DNA of 64,000 nt from Bacteroidales bacterium (GCA_013141385.1 JABFRB010000041.1:1-64000), one strand, 5' to 3'. Positions 17,222-28,064 are shown, counted from the first letter of the stretch. Notes: a model not told the origin generated them from the sequence alone. Program-made: numbers and translations.

Positions 17222-20200
17222 TTACACCTGAATATTTGTATTAATTTCTTTGGGTATTGATATAAGAACTCTTGTTCCCAATGGTAGTCCTAAATTGTCG
17301 GTTAGATCCTCGTATATAATATTAAATTGCTCTTTATACATTAAACTTAGCAAGTCAATTCTTTGCTGTGTAATTTGTGAACCTCTTGATTTGTACTCTC
17401 TAGTACGAAGTTGCTGTATAGTATCTGCATGTCTTCGACCAACGCCATTATCCTCAATTGTACAACTTATAATTCTACCATTATCAACTAATGATATTTT
17501 CACCCATCCTGTCTTATCCTCTTTAAGCATAATCCCGTGCCATATAGCATTCTCAACAAAGGGCTGAATTAGCAATGTAGGTATTCTATATAATAGAATC
17601 GATTCTTTTTCCCCATAATCTATTGTATAGTCGAATTTTCCTTCCAACCTAATCTTTTCTAAATCGAGGTATAACCGAAGAGCCTCTATTTCGTCTCGCA
17701 AGGGGATTGTGGAATTTAAAGAATTATCTAATGTTACGCGCATTAATCGTGCGAATTTGGTTAGATATTTATGTGAACTAATTGGATCTCTTTCCAGAAT
17801 GTAAAGCTGAATAGAATTTAAAGTGTTAAAAATAAAATGGGGATTCATTTGTTGCCTTAATGATTGCTGCTTGTATAGGTTGATGTTTTGAAGTAAATCG
17901 TTTCTACGCTTTATAGAATTCACCCTGATTTTGAAAATAAAAAATATAATAATGGTAAAAAAAAGTGTCCCAGTAAGTAAAAACCAAGTTCTTTTCCAAA
18001 AAGGGGGTTGAATGGTAAACGAAATAGATGCAGGAATTGAACTCCAAATTCCAGTATAACTCTGAACTTCAACCTCAAATTTGTAATTACCATGGGATAA
18101 GCCGCTGAAAAGACAATTTGGTGTTTGAGTTTGAACCCAAGTTGTATCAACGCCAAGCATTCTGTACCTGTATAAAGCATTTCCTTGTTTTCGATAAACA
18201 AATCCTACAAAGTCAAAGTTTAATACATTTTGATCATATTTTAAGTCAATGTGCTTTAATGTTAAATCGATTTGCTTGTTATTAACGCTAAAGGCTTTAA
18301 TAATTACTTTAGGCGCAGTTTTATCTTCTGTAACCTTTCTCTTATCAAATACGGTTAAACCCTTTGAGGTACCAACGTATACCTTATTATTAACTTCATA
18401 AACGGCAGTTACTTCATTTGTTGGTAGTCCATTGGCATTTGTAAAATTATGAATTGTATACTTTCCGTGGTTGATAATAATTCTTGAAAGTCCCTGTCTG
18501 GTTGCCGCCCAGACATTATTCCTTGAATAATAAAGTTTATGTATTGAGTTTGAAATAAGCCCATCCCTTTGAGTAAGCTGTGAAGTTTTTCCATTTTTAT
18601 ATATCACAATTCCATTTCCATTTGTACCCAACCATAAAGATGAGTCAATTGGGTTTTGAATTATACTAACAATAATTTGAGCCAATAGTTGATTTTCAGT
18701 ACCTTGATACAGATAACTACCATTAAAATACTTCCAAAGTCCATTAATGGTACAAAACCAAACAACCCCATGATTATCCTCAACAAGATTGTAAATTAAA
18801 CCGGTAAAGTCTTTTTTAAATTCAGAGTCATAAACATATTTATCATCAACATATTTGACCAATCCTGTAGTTGATCCTATCCAATAACCACCAAATGAAC
18901 TTTTTATCACCTCTCTCGGGTAAATAGTTATATTATTTGGAGTTCGTCCAAGACCCATAACTTGATTGTTCTTAATTAAATATATTTTATCAATAGAACT
19001 TACCCAAATACTTTTACTTAATGAATCGATTAATATGCTTCGAACAGATGAATATTTTACTAAATTGTTGTTTGAGTAAAAATGTTTTATTTTATTATTT
19101 TTCAGCAGATCAACAAAGCCAAACTCGTACCCAATATAGGCTCCATCATGATTCGCTGTAATTGCATTTATCCGATTATCAAATAAACCGTTTTCTTTAG
19201 AATAGTTAACCAAATTTATTTCAGAGCAGTAAAAAACGCCATCGTTTAGCGAACTAAACCAATAGGCACCTTCCCTATCCTGAAGAACAGAGGTGACCTG
19301 AATGTCACGAAGAAAATTCATCTGAGGACTTCCTTCTATCTCATAATTTGGATAGCATTCAATTCCTCCACCTTGAGGAGCAACCCAAAGATTATTTTTG
19401 CTATCAATACTCATCCAAATTATTTCCTGATCCTTTCTTATATTGCTAATTACTTTGCCATTCTTAACTTTAAAAATTGATTGCATTAAACTGCATATTA
19501 AAGAACTATCTGGAGTCGTTTGAAAAAATAAATGATGGTGTGTATATCCATTATAGGGAATCAGATTTAATAGCGATATTTTAAAACTTTGATATACACC
19601 GTGAAAGCGAAAATATTTTTGATCAAAATGATTAGGGCTAGATATTAATATTCTCCGATTGGGTAGTTCCTCCGCGCTTATATTTATTTCCTTTGCAACC
19701 TCATGCTTTCTATAAATACCTTCGGGGCTTATACTTATTAGTCCAAATTGTTTAAGACCAAGGTAAACGTTATCGAGGCTATCAACATAAAATGAACATT
19801 TTATAGGTCCTCTGCTTGAAGGTAGGTGATCTTTTATTTTATTGTTGTACTGATAGCTAACTACCTTGCCATTTTCAAAATAGGATAATTTACCCGACAT
19901 CGGAATAAACCAAATCCTTTGCTTATAATCTTCATAAATCTCAAAAACATCATTGTCAACCAACCCTGATTGAAGATCAAAGTTTTCAAATTTATAACCA
20001 TCGTATCTGCTTACCCCATTGGCTGTTGCAAACCAAATATATCCATTTGTATCTTGAAATACATGATAAACAACCGAAGAGGGCAGTCCATTATCAACAG
20101 TATATCTTCGAAAAACTGGTTCTGGATTCTGGGAATAAGATTGAATGGAAAATAAAAATGAAAATGAAAGGAGAAAAACTACTATCAATTTCCATTTTTG

Positions 20201-20233
20201 AACATTCAATTCAATATTTTGGATAGCTATCAA
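17222..20233 (-). CDS. propeller-domain sensor histidine kinase, LytS type
   Basis: A 1003-residue sensor. A signal peptide is at 1-35 (IVVFLLSFSFLFSIQSYSQ). Two seven-blade-type regulator propellers follow, built of Reg_prop repeats such as RRYTVDNGLPSSVVYHVFQD and QLTQRDGLISNSIHKLYYS, then a Y_Y_Y domain (~655-720), one membrane helix near 740-762, and a His_kinase domain with H799 in QQMNPHFIFNTLNS and an ATPase region (LIQPFVENAIWHGI, EDNGVGRRH). It should sense a periplasmic ligand and phosphorylate the LytTR regulator downstream. In Bacteroidota this class often responds to glycans, but the ligand here is unknown. No ATG exists in frame before the signal peptide, so the TTG at 20233 is the likely start. 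Confidence 0.9.
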   Translation of the reverse strand: MIAIQNIELNVQKWKLIVVFLLSFSFLFSIQSYSQNPEPVFRRYTVDNGLPSSVVYHVFQDTNGYIWFATANGVSRYDGYKFENFDLQSGLVDNDVFEIYEDYKQRIWFIPMSGKLSYFENGKVVSYQYNNKIKDHLPSSRGPIKCSFYVDSLDNVYLGLKQFGLISISPEGIYRKHEVAKEINISAEELPNRRILISSPNHFDQKYFRFHGVYQSFKISLLNLIPYNGYTHHHLFFQTTPDSSLICSLMQSIFKVKNGKVISNIRKDQEIIWMSIDSKNNLWVAPQGGGIECYPNYEIEGSPQMNFLRDIQVTSVLQDREGAYWFSSLNDGVFYCSEINLVNYSKENGLFDNRINAITANHDGAYIGYEFGFVDLLKNNKIKHFYSNNNLVKYSSVRSILIDSLSKSIWVSSIDKIYLIKNNQVMGLGRTPNNITIYPREVIKSSFGGYWIGSTTGLVKYVDDKYVYDSEFKKDFTGLIYNLVEDNHGVVWFCTINGLWKYFNGSYLYQGTENQLLAQIIVSIIQNPIDSSLWLGTNGNGIVIYKNGKTSQLTQRDGLISNSIHKLYYSRNNVWAATRQGLSRIIINHGKYTIHNFTNANGLPTNEVTAVYEVNNKVYVGTSKGLTVFDKRKVTEDKTAPKVIIKAFSVNNKQIDLTLKHIDLKYDQNVLNFDFVGFVYRKQGNALYRYRMLGVDTTWVQTQTPNCLFSGLSHGNYKFEVEVQSYTGIWSSIPASISFTIQPPFWKRTWFLLTGTLFFTIIIFFIFKIRVNSIKRRNDLLQNINLYKQQSLRQQMNPHFIFNTLNSIQLYILERDPISSHKYLTKFARLMRVTLDNSLNSTIPLRDEIEALRLYLDLEKIRLEGKFDYTIDYGEKESILLYRIPTLLIQPFVENAIWHGIMLKEDKTGWVKISLVDNGRIISCTIEDNGVGRRHADTIQQLRTREYKSRGSQITQQRIDLLSLMYKEQFNIIYEDLTDNLGLPLGTRVLISIPKEINTNIQV

Positions 20234-20272
20234 GGAAAGAGGGATTTTATCGATAAATTATTTGCTAATTTA

Positions 20273-20306
20273 ATAAAAAAAAGGGTGTCTTTTGACACCC
20301 TTTTTT
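20273..20306 (-). terminator. intrinsic terminator after nifJ
   Basis: AAAAGGGTGTC-tttt-GACACCCTTTT is a perfect hairpin with A and T tracts on both sides. It lies 19 bp after the nifJ stop codon and can act in both directions. Confidence 0.85.
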
Positions 20307-20324
20307 CATTACTTCTAATTTCAA

Positions 20325-23300
20325 TTATTTTGAAAAATCCATTGATGACATTCTTACGTATGACTTATATCTCCACTTAGCATTATCCTCAGCTGCCTTA
20401 AATAACTCAGTAGCTGCTTCTGGGAATGAAAGTTGAAGAGAAGTATAACGTACTTCACCCTTTAAGAAATCTTGGAAAGTATTCCATTCAGGCTCTTTAG
20501 AATCAAGTTGGAAAGGATTCTTTCCTTCTTGTTCGAGTAGAGGGTTGTAGCGGAATAGATGCCAGTAACCTGATTTAACAGCAAGTTTAGCTTCGTTCTG
20601 GGTTGCGCCCATACCATTACGTAAACCGTGGTTAATACATGGTGAATAAGCAATAATAATTGAAGGACCTGGAAAAGCCTCAGCTTCTTTAATAGCCTTG
20701 AAATATTGGTTATGATCTGCACCCATCGAAACTTGAGCAACATAAACATAACCGTAGCTAATAGCCATCATACCAAGATCTTTCTTACGGATACGTTTTC
20801 CAGAAGCGGCAAATTTAGCAACTGCAGCAATTGGAGTTGACTTTGAAGCCTGCCCGCCAGTATTTGAATAAACCTCGGTATCCATAACAAGAACGTTAAC
20901 ATCTTGTCCTGTAGCAAGAACATGGTCTAAGCCACCAAATCCGATATCATATGCCCAACCGTCACCACCGAAGATCCAAACCGATTTTTTGATGAAATAC
21001 TGCTTAAGGGCTAGAAGTTCTTTTGCAAAATCATCATTAATTTTTTCAAGTTCAGCAATCAGTTTTTCAGAAGCAACTTTTGATGTAGCAGCAATTTCTT
21101 TTGTATCCACCCATTCCTTCATTGCCGCTTTTGCAGTATCGCTATAGTTACCATTAAGAGCAACAGCGATTCTTTCTGCAATACGTTGACGTAATTTATC
21201 AACACCCGTTGCAATACCAAAACCGTATTCAGCATTGTCCTCAAAGAGTGAGTTAGCCCAAGCAGGACCTTGACCTTCACTATTCTTACAATATGGAGTA
21301 GATGGAGCAGAACCACCATAGATTGATGAACAACCTGTTGCGTTTGCTACAATCATTCTATCGCCAAATAGCTGAGTAATTGCCTTGATGTAAGGTGTTT
21401 CACCGCAACCAGCGCAAGCTCCGCTAAACTCGAATAATGGTTGAACGAATTGGCTATTTTTAACTGATTTTTCTTTTCCTAGAATATCTTTATAACCAAC
21501 ATTCTTATGCATATATACAAAACGCTCAGCTTCTGCCATCTGGCTCTCAAGTGGTTTCATTACAAGAGCCTTAGTTTTTGATGGACATACATCAGCACAG
21601 TTACCGCAACCAGTACAATCTAGGGCACTTACTTGTATGCGGAAGTTATACTCTTTAATTCCACCGTTACCTTTAACAGTTTCAGTTCCTTTAGGAGCTT
21701 TTGCCAATTCAGCATCTGTTAATAGGAATGGACGAATAGCAGCGTGAGGACAAACGTAAGCACACTGGTTACACTGAATACAATTGGTAGGAATCCATTC
21801 AGGTACATTAACAGCAATTCCTCGTTTTTCGTACTCGGTTGTTCCGCTTGGGAAAGTACCATCTTCGCGGTCAAGGAATGCGCTAACTGGTAAATCATCA
21901 CCCATCATATTATTTACAGGAACAACCACATCATTTATAAACTTGGGTGCACCTTGGATTTCGATTGGTTTCTCTGGAGTTAACTTTGCCCACTCAGCAG
22001 GTACTTCAACCTTGGTAACAACACCACCTCTATCAACAGCAGCATTGTTCATCTGAACAATTTCATCACCCTTACGACCAAAAGATTTCTCAATTGCTTT
22101 CTTCATATCCTTAACCGCCATCTCGTAAGGGATAACGCCAGAGATTTTGAAGAATGCACTCTGCATAATCGTATTTGTTCTGTTACCTAAACCAATCTCT
22201 TCTGCTATTTGAGTAGCATTCATGATGTAGAAATTGATTTTTTTCTCAGCTAAATATTTTTTAATTGAGTTTGGTAATTTTGATTTTGTCTCTTCAACAT
22301 CCCAAATACTGTTCAATAGGAATGTACCACCTTCGCTTAGACCTTTCAATACATCATATCTTCCTAAGTATGAAGGAACGTGGCATGCAACAAAGTCAGG
22401 AGTATTTACCAAATAGGGTGAACGGATTGGTTTATCACCAAAACGAAGGTGAGAAACTGTAATACCACCCGATTTCTTTGAATCATATGCGAAGTATGCC
22501 TGACAATACTTATCGGTATTATCTCCAATAATCTTGATGGAATTCTTGTTAGCACCTACAGTACCATCAGAACCTAAACCATAGAATTTAGCTTGGAATG
22601 TACCTTTAGAAGATAAGTTAATTTCAGCACCAACTGGAATTGATTTGAAAGTAACATCATCGTTTATACCAACTGTAAACTGATTCTTAGGCTCCTTTAG
22701 CTTAAGATTTTCGTAAACAGCTATCATCTGGGCAGGAGTTGTATCCTTTGAACTCAAACCATAACGACCACCTACAATTAGAGGTTGATTTGCCTGAGTA
22801 TAGAAAACTTCTTTAATGTCTAAATATAATGGATCACCATTAGCACCTGGCTCTTTGGTACGATCAAGTACACAAATCCGCTTAACTGATTTTGGAAGAA
22901 CCTTTAGTAAATATTTCGCAGAGAAAGGACGATATAGGTGAACTGAAATCAAACCAACCTTTTCGCCTTTTGCATTTAGGTAATCAACAACCTCTGAAAT
23001 AGTATCAGTGATTGAACCCATTGCAATAATAATATTCTCAGCATCAGCAGCACCATAATAGTTGAAAGGATGATACTCACGTCCTGTTAACTTGGTAATT
23101 TCCTTCATGTAATCTTCAACAACATCAGGAACTACATCGTAGAACTTATTAGCAGCTTCACGTGATTGAAAATAGATGTCAGGATTTTGTGCAGTACCTC
23201 TTGTAACAGGATGCTCAGGATTTAAAGCTCTGTCACGGAATTCCTGAAGAGCCTTACGATCTACTAATGGTGAAAGATCATCATTTCCTAAAACCTCGAT

Positions 23301-23852
23301 TTTTTGAATCTCGTGTGAGGTTCTGAAACCATCGAAGAAATGAAGGAAAGGAACTCTTGTTTTAATTGATGTTAAGTGAGCAACACCAGCAAGATCCATA
23401 ACCTCTTGAACGCTTCCTGTAGCAAGAAGAGCAAAACCGCATGAACGGGTGCTCATTACGTCGCTATGGTCGCCAAAGATTGATAGAGCCTGAGCTGCAA
23501 TACTACGTGCAGATACATGGAAAACACCTGGTAATAACTCACCAGAAATCTTGTACATGTTAGGAATCATCAGCAAAAGACCCTGTGATGCAGTATAAGT
23601 TGTGGTTAAGGCGCCCGCTTGCAATGAACCATGAACAGCACCAGCAGCACCAGCTTCAGATTGCATTTCGGCAACCTTTACTGTTTCTCCAAAAATGTTT
23701 TTCCTACCAAAAGCAGACCATTCGTCAACGTATTCTGCCATGGTGGATGAAGGGGTGATAGGATAAATTGCAGCAACTTCGCTAAACATATAAGCGATGT
23801 GGGCAGCAGCGTAGTTCCCATCACAAGAAATGAATTTTTTATTTTTTGTCAT
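20325..23852 (-). CDS. nifJ: pyruvate:ferredoxin (flavodoxin) oxidoreductase
   Basis: A single-chain PFOR of 1175 residues, the usual length. In order: N-terminal pyruvate/TPP domain (CDGNYAAAHIAYMFSEVAAIYPITPSS), domain II, gamma-like domain, two 4Fe-4S motifs (CIQCNQCAYVCPHAA and CTGCGNCADVCPSK), and a C-terminal TPP-binding domain (FGGDGWAYDIGFGG, MDTEVYSNTGGQASKSTP) with Cys ligands for the proximal cluster (GACAGCGET). It oxidises pyruvate to acetyl-CoA, CO2 and reduced ferredoxin, which fits an anaerobe. The frame is open for 57 codons upstream, but homologues begin at MTKNKKFISCDGNYA, so ATG 23852 is taken. It is monocistronic and divergent from the dehydrogenase gene at 24180. Confidence 0.96.
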   Translation of the reverse strand: MTKNKKFISCDGNYAAAHIAYMFSEVAAIYPITPSSTMAEYVDEWSAFGRKNIFGETVKVAEMQSEAGAAGAVHGSLQAGALTTTYTASQGLLLMIPNMYKISGELLPGVFHVSARSIAAQALSIFGDHSDVMSTRSCGFALLATGSVQEVMDLAGVAHLTSIKTRVPFLHFFDGFRTSHEIQKIEVLGNDDLSPLVDRKALQEFRDRALNPEHPVTRGTAQNPDIYFQSREAANKFYDVVPDVVEDYMKEITKLTGREYHPFNYYGAADAENIIIAMGSITDTISEVVDYLNAKGEKVGLISVHLYRPFSAKYLLKVLPKSVKRICVLDRTKEPGANGDPLYLDIKEVFYTQANQPLIVGGRYGLSSKDTTPAQMIAVYENLKLKEPKNQFTVGINDDVTFKSIPVGAEINLSSKGTFQAKFYGLGSDGTVGANKNSIKIIGDNTDKYCQAYFAYDSKKSGGITVSHLRFGDKPIRSPYLVNTPDFVACHVPSYLGRYDVLKGLSEGGTFLLNSIWDVEETKSKLPNSIKKYLAEKKINFYIMNATQIAEEIGLGNRTNTIMQSAFFKISGVIPYEMAVKDMKKAIEKSFGRKGDEIVQMNNAAVDRGGVVTKVEVPAEWAKLTPEKPIEIQGAPKFINDVVVPVNNMMGDDLPVSAFLDREDGTFPSGTTEYEKRGIAVNVPEWIPTNCIQCNQCAYVCPHAAIRPFLLTDAELAKAPKGTETVKGNGGIKEYNFRIQVSALDCTGCGNCADVCPSKTKALVMKPLESQMAEAERFVYMHKNVGYKDILGKEKSVKNSQFVQPLFEFSGACAGCGETPYIKAITQLFGDRMIVANATGCSSIYGGSAPSTPYCKNSEGQGPAWANSLFEDNAEYGFGIATGVDKLRQRIAERIAVALNGNYSDTAKAAMKEWVDTKEIAATSKVASEKLIAELEKINDDFAKELLALKQYFIKKSVWIFGGDGWAYDIGFGGLDHVLATGQDVNVLVMDTEVYSNTGGQASKSTPIAAVAKFAASGKRIRKKDLGMMAISYGYVYVAQVSMGADHNQYFKAIKEAEAFPGPSIIIAYSPCINHGLRNGMGATQNEAKLAVKSGYWHLFRYNPLLEQEGKNPFQLDSKEPEWNTFQDFLKGEVRYTSLQLSFPEAATELFKAAEDNAKWRYKSYVRMSSMDFSK

Positions 23853-24179
23853 TGTAAATTTGAATTTTATTGATTTTGAATTGAATACTAAAAAAAACCT
23901 AGCAAAGTTAATAGAAAAAGAGATAAAGTTGCATGTTGTTAAACAATTTGAAATGATTCTATATATTAGGATTATTGTGAAATCGCTTGAAATCTGATTA
24001 TCTGCAACTTTAACGTTTATCAAAATAATTAAATCTCAACTTTTCCTAATAAAAACCATAAACATTGAACTTACATTAATCATAAACCAATTATTTAATT
24101 AGAAAACTCAAGAAATAATAAATTGGAATGATTATTTTCGCAATGGTTAAAAATTATCAGTTTTTATCAAATTATAGCT
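23853..24179. other. divergent intergenic region between nifJ and the dehydrogenase gene
   Basis: 327 bp of AT-rich sequence separate two divergent start codons and must contain both promoters. No well-placed -33/-7 pair or palindromic operator could be identified by eye. Confidence 0.5.
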
Positions 24180-25400
24180 ATGGATACTAAGTTTAAAATA
24201 GGTGTTCTTAAAGAAACTAAAACTCCACCCGATAAACGAGTGGCTTTACCTCCCGCACAAGCTCTTGAACTAAAAAGGCTTTTTCCTAATGTTGAGGTTT
24301 ATGTTCAACCCAGTGATATAAGATGTTACAAAGATTCCGAGTACTCATCCGTTGGAATAACCTTAAAGGACGATCTAAGCGATTGCGATTTACTATTAGG
24401 AGTAAAAGAAGTTAAAATACCATACTTAGTACCAAATAAAAGTTACCTGTTCTTTGCTCATGTTGCAAAAAAACAACCTCACAATCAACCACTAATTCAA
24501 GCAATAGCTCAAAAGGGAATTACGCTTTTGGATCATGAATATCTAACAGATCGTAGTGGAATAAGGCTAGTTGCTTTTGGTCATTGGGCGGGTGTTGTAG
24601 GTGCCTACAATGCCTTAAGGGCACGAGGAATTCGAACTAATCGCTACTACCTCCCTGCTGCCCATCAATGCCACGATTACAAGGAATTGATTAGTGAACT
24701 CCGTAAGGTTAAACTTGATCCTAAAAAGATTCTAGTTACCGGTGGTGGCCGTGTTGCAAACGGGGCAATGGAAATCTTTAAGGTCGTTCACCTAAAAGAG
24801 GTAAATCCTGAAGATTTTCTTACAAAGGAGTTCAATGAACCCGTAATTTGCAGAATAGATCCTTGGCACTATGCAAAAAGGAAAGATGGGAAACCATTCG
24901 ACTGGGATTATTGGTCAAAATCCCCAATGGAGCATGAATCTTCATTCCTACCCTTTACTAAGGTTACGGACATCCTAGTTGCTTGTCATTACTGGGATTT
25001 CCGTTCGCCAATGTTTTTCACAAAAGAAGAAATGTTATTGCCTGATTTTAAAATAAGCATTATTGCTGATATCAGCTGCGATATTCCAGGTCCAATTCCT
25101 TCTACACTTAGGGCTTCAACCATTGCCAATCCATTCTTCGACTTTAATCCAATAACAGGGAAAGAAGAATCTGCATTTTCTGGAGGAAAAAATATTACTG
25201 TAATGTCTATAGATAATCTTCCAGGAGAACTTCCCAGAGATGCTAGCGAAGATTTTGGTAAAACTTTAATTGAAAAGATTTTTCCACATTTCCTTTGCGG
25301 CGATTGCGAAGGGGTAATAGAGAGAGCGACCATCCTTAAAGACGGAAAACTAACCGAAAAATACTCTTATCTGAAGAACTACCTTGAGGGGAAAGAATAA
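24180..25400 (+). CDS. saccharopine/alanine dehydrogenase-like NAD(P)-dependent oxidoreductase
   Basis: A 406-residue enzyme with the N-terminal alanine dehydrogenase/PNT fold: KIGVLKETKTPPDKRVALPP, with the conserved K-E-x-K-x-P-D-x-R pattern. A nucleotide-binding segment follows (ILVTGGGRVANGAMEIFK, ~185-202), and the C-terminal half includes ADISCDIPGPIPSTLRAST. This layout is that of bacterial lysine-forming saccharopine dehydrogenase-like proteins. Whether it makes saccharopine, or reduces another 2-oxo acid/amino acid pair, cannot be decided. It is a single-gene unit facing away from nifJ and convergent with the lipoprotein gene that ends 10 bp further on. Confidence 0.8.
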   Translation: MDTKFKIGVLKETKTPPDKRVALPPAQALELKRLFPNVEVYVQPSDIRCYKDSEYSSVGITLKDDLSDCDLLLGVKEVKIPYLVPNKSYLFFAHVAKKQPHNQPLIQAIAQKGITLLDHEYLTDRSGIRLVAFGHWAGVVGAYNALRARGIRTNRYYLPAAHQCHDYKELISELRKVKLDPKKILVTGGGRVANGAMEIFKVVHLKEVNPEDFLTKEFNEPVICRIDPWHYAKRKDGKPFDWDYWSKSPMEHESSFLPFTKVTDILVACHYWDFRSPMFFTKEEMLLPDFKISIIADISCDIPGPIPSTLRASTIANPFFDFNPITGKEESAFSGGKNITVMSIDNLPGELPRDASEDFGKTLIEKIFPHFLCGDCEGVIERATILKDGKLTEKYSYLKNYLEGKE

Positions 25401-25409
25401 TATTAGTTG

Positions 25410-26708
25410 TTAGTTTGGAGTTGGAACATAGTAATAAGCTTTTCCTCTATTCAATTCGGAGGAAACTAAAGTTCCACGATGATCCATAAAGAGATCGAAA
25501 ATAAGGTCGTTATTCCATAAATCGCTAAAATGTAGAAAATCTTTAGTGGTAATAATTTTTTTGCCTTGAATCATAATATAATAGGTATCTCCTTTCTTAT
25601 GAATACTATGCCAAATAGTACCACTAAAACTACGGTTTGAATAATATACGCGATTAAAATGATCTCCACGATCAATGGATTTATTAATTGATATACCATC
25701 CTCCTGAGTTTCAATAATTACCTCATCGGAATCAGTGACATAAAGATATAAAGGATACCCAGGTGTATTCAAGTTTGTCCAAGTTAGTCCACCATCTTCG
25801 GATCTCCAGAGTTTGGTGTCAAATGTTAAAGCGAGTATTGTACCATCAGATAATCGACAAATATGATTAGGTTGTTGATCTACTGGTAAACTTGTAATAG
25901 TCCAAGTTACCCCACCATCTTTTGAAAATCGAAGGGGATAGTTCCAGGTATTAGCCCAAACTGTTCCATCGGAAGTAACTTGAATATAAAAATAGTTTGA
26001 GTAAGAGGGGAATGGTTTATTACATCCCACCCAACTATCACCATGGTCAAGGCTTTTAAATAAATCGCCACCCCAAGTAGTCAAATATATTATGTTATCC
26101 TTACTCATTTCAATTGAAAAAACAGAAGTCCAAAGGTTTGATTGAACAGGAATCCAATCAAAATAGTTTGTATCTTGTTTGAAAAGTTGATTATAGGTAT
26201 TTAGAAATGTTACTTTGTTGGTGGTATCTGCCACCATATGAAAAATTGAAACCTCGGGGTAAGTTGCAACAGTATCGCACATATTACTCCTAAAACTAGT
26301 ACCGTAATAGTTAAAAGAACTTAAAAACTTTCCCCCCTTTTCATATATTGATGCTTTTAGAATCTGCTGGTTTGAAGTGTTACCTAACTTCCATTTTGTG
26401 CTGGCCTTCTCATTTTGTTTTATTAGAAAAAATTCGTTCTCAATACTTCCTCCGCCTTTAATAACCTTATAATGAACTTCAAAATCTGAATCAGTTGTAT
26501 TGTCATTACCCATTACCTTTGTTGTAATACTATCCTTTAGGAAATTTCCTGCCAATGCTCTTTGATCGAACCCGTTTTTGGAGAAATAATAGGAAATCAA
26601 ATTTTTTACTGATGGATCTGGGTACTTTTCGCACGAAACCAAGAATAGTGCTATTAATAAGACTATCAGGTAACTAAATATACTAGAATTGCTTTTTATT
26701 AAGGTCAT
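25410..26708 (-). CDS. lipoprotein with Asp-box (BNR) beta-propeller repeats
   Basis: A 432-residue predicted lipoprotein: signal LIVLLIALFLVSC with the lipobox Cys at about 26. Residues ~190-390 contain Asp-box repeats of the S-x-D-x-G-x-x-W type: SLDHGDSW, SKDGGVTWT, SEDGGLTWT and SIDRGDHF. These mark sialidase/photosystem-stability-like propellers but do not imply sialidase activity; no arginine triad was identified. It starts 12 bp after the outer-membrane protein gene on the same strand, so the two form an operon and may work together at the cell envelope. The substrate or ligand is unknown. Confidence 0.7.
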   Translation of the reverse strand: MTLIKSNSSIFSYLIVLLIALFLVSCEKYPDPSVKNLISYYFSKNGFDQRALAGNFLKDSITTKVMGNDNTTDSDFEVHYKVIKGGGSIENEFFLIKQNEKASTKWKLGNTSNQQILKASIYEKGGKFLSSFNYYGTSFRSNMCDTVATYPEVSIFHMVADTTNKVTFLNTYNQLFKQDTNYFDWIPVQSNLWTSVFSIEMSKDNIIYLTTWGGDLFKSLDHGDSWVGCNKPFPSYSNYFYIQVTSDGTVWANTWNYPLRFSKDGGVTWTITSLPVDQQPNHICRLSDGTILALTFDTKLWRSEDGGLTWTNLNTPGYPLYLYVTDSDEVIIETQEDGISINKSIDRGDHFNRVYYSNRSFSGTIWHSIHKKGDTYYIMIQGKKIITTKDFLHFSDLWNNDLIFDLFMDHRGTLVSSELNRGKAYYYVPTPN

Positions 26709-26720
26709 TTTTCAAGTATT

Positions 26721-28064
26721 TTATAGGATTGGGATTTGGAATCCAACTGTAAAATTTAAAGATTTATTCTTTAATGTTTTATCTGCTCCAGAATTAAGTA
26801 TAGATGGTTGGACATCTAATATATTCTTCCATCCTGAATTATAATTACACCCTATTTCCAATGAGTATTTATTATAAAATGGAATTAATATACCTCCACC
26901 AAGTACCCAGCCCCAATCGTTATCTTTTATATTTCCATCAATATCGTCATAAACAGTATACTCGTTTAACGTATAAGATTCCCCACGTAATTCTAATTTA
27001 GACTTCCCAGTTACCCTAGCATTTAGTCTTAAACCTGAATACAAGCCGCCATTTATGTAATATTTAAGTTTGCCTCCAAATTTTAACTTTAATAATAAAG
27101 GGATAACTATATAGTTTATATCAACCTTGCAATTGTTATAGATAGATGCTGGATAATTAACTGGATTGTAGATAAAACGTGTTGCAGAAGAATCTTTAAA
27201 TCTATAACCCTTTTGTTCAAAAGTTAGCCCTGAACTAATTGCAAAATTTTTATTCAAGTAATAATCAAACGATACACCACCAATAAAACCTCCATTTGAA
27301 CTATAGCCATTTCTACTTTGGTGCCCGTTATTACTTGACTCGCTAAACCCTCCTTTATAGGTTAGGAATAACACTTGACGATTTGATGAATCGGAAGGAA
27401 AAAAATCTTTTGAATGATTTTTTCTCTTCCCGAAGGCATAATAGCCAATTCCAAAAATCATTTCGGCAGTACCATTTCTACCATTTATCTGATCGATAAA
27501 CACCTTGCGTCCAATTGTATACCGACCATCGACAAAAACTTTAAGACTATTTGTTATTGGGTATGAAAACCCAGCGGAATAAATGTATCCAAAATCATGT
27601 TTTGGAGGGGTGTTGTTAAGTGATTCACTATAATCATATCGATAAGAAAAATAGATACCTGCGGATAGGTTAAATTTTATGCGGGTTGGTGTGCTAAATT
27701 TTAACTGAAACGGAATCCTATAAAAGGAGTAATTCCAATTATGATTCATATAATAATAAGGCATAATTGAATTAGCACTCAAACTCTTATCTAACCAATA
27801 AATTGGATAATAATAGGTTTTTTCTTCGTAATAGATGGTCATTTTGCTAATCTCGGTTTGTATTGACCACATCTGAAAGGGTGAATAGTTAAAGAAAATT
27901 CCAGATACTGGCCCTGGTTTGTTCATCCATCTTCCAGATTCTTGGTTTCCATTAATATTTGATCTATTTACACCATTTAGAATTCCAACAGAAAACTTCT
28001 GAGAATAACACTGAACTGAGATAATCAGAAAGAGTATTATTATTAATGGTTTCAAAGATTGCAT
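26721..28064 (-). CDS. outer-membrane beta-barrel protein, PorT/OmpW-like
   Basis: A 447-residue protein with a signal peptide (LIIILFLIISVQCYSQ) followed by alternating aromatic/hydrophobic strands. It includes two similar halves: KFSVGILNGVNRSNINGN at the start and FLTYKGGFSESSNNG near 235. Each half reads like a barrel of about 8 strands with glycine-rich turns (SAGIYFSYRYDYS, GGLYSGLRLNARVTGKS). This suggests two fused PorT-like domains. It leads a two-gene operon with the Asp-box lipoprotein. The gap of 127 bp to aroC upstream makes a separate promoter likely, although no terminator follows aroC. Confidence 0.7.
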   Translation of the reverse strand: MQSLKPLIIILFLIISVQCYSQKFSVGILNGVNRSNINGNQESGRWMNKPGPVSGIFFNYSPFQMWSIQTEISKMTIYYEEKTYYYPIYWLDKSLSANSIMPYYYMNHNWNYSFYRIPFQLKFSTPTRIKFNLSAGIYFSYRYDYSESLNNTPPKHDFGYIYSAGFSYPITNSLKVFVDGRYTIGRKVFIDQINGRNGTAEMIFGIGYYAFGKRKNHSKDFFPSDSSNRQVLFLTYKGGFSESSNNGHQSRNGYSSNGGFIGGVSFDYYLNKNFAISSGLTFEQKGYRFKDSSATRFIYNPVNYPASIYNNCKVDINYIVIPLLLKLKFGGKLKYYINGGLYSGLRLNARVTGKSKLELRGESYTLNEYTVYDDIDGNIKDNDWGWVLGGGILIPFYNKYSLEIGCNYNSGWKNILDVQPSILNSGADKTLKNKSLNFTVGFQIPIL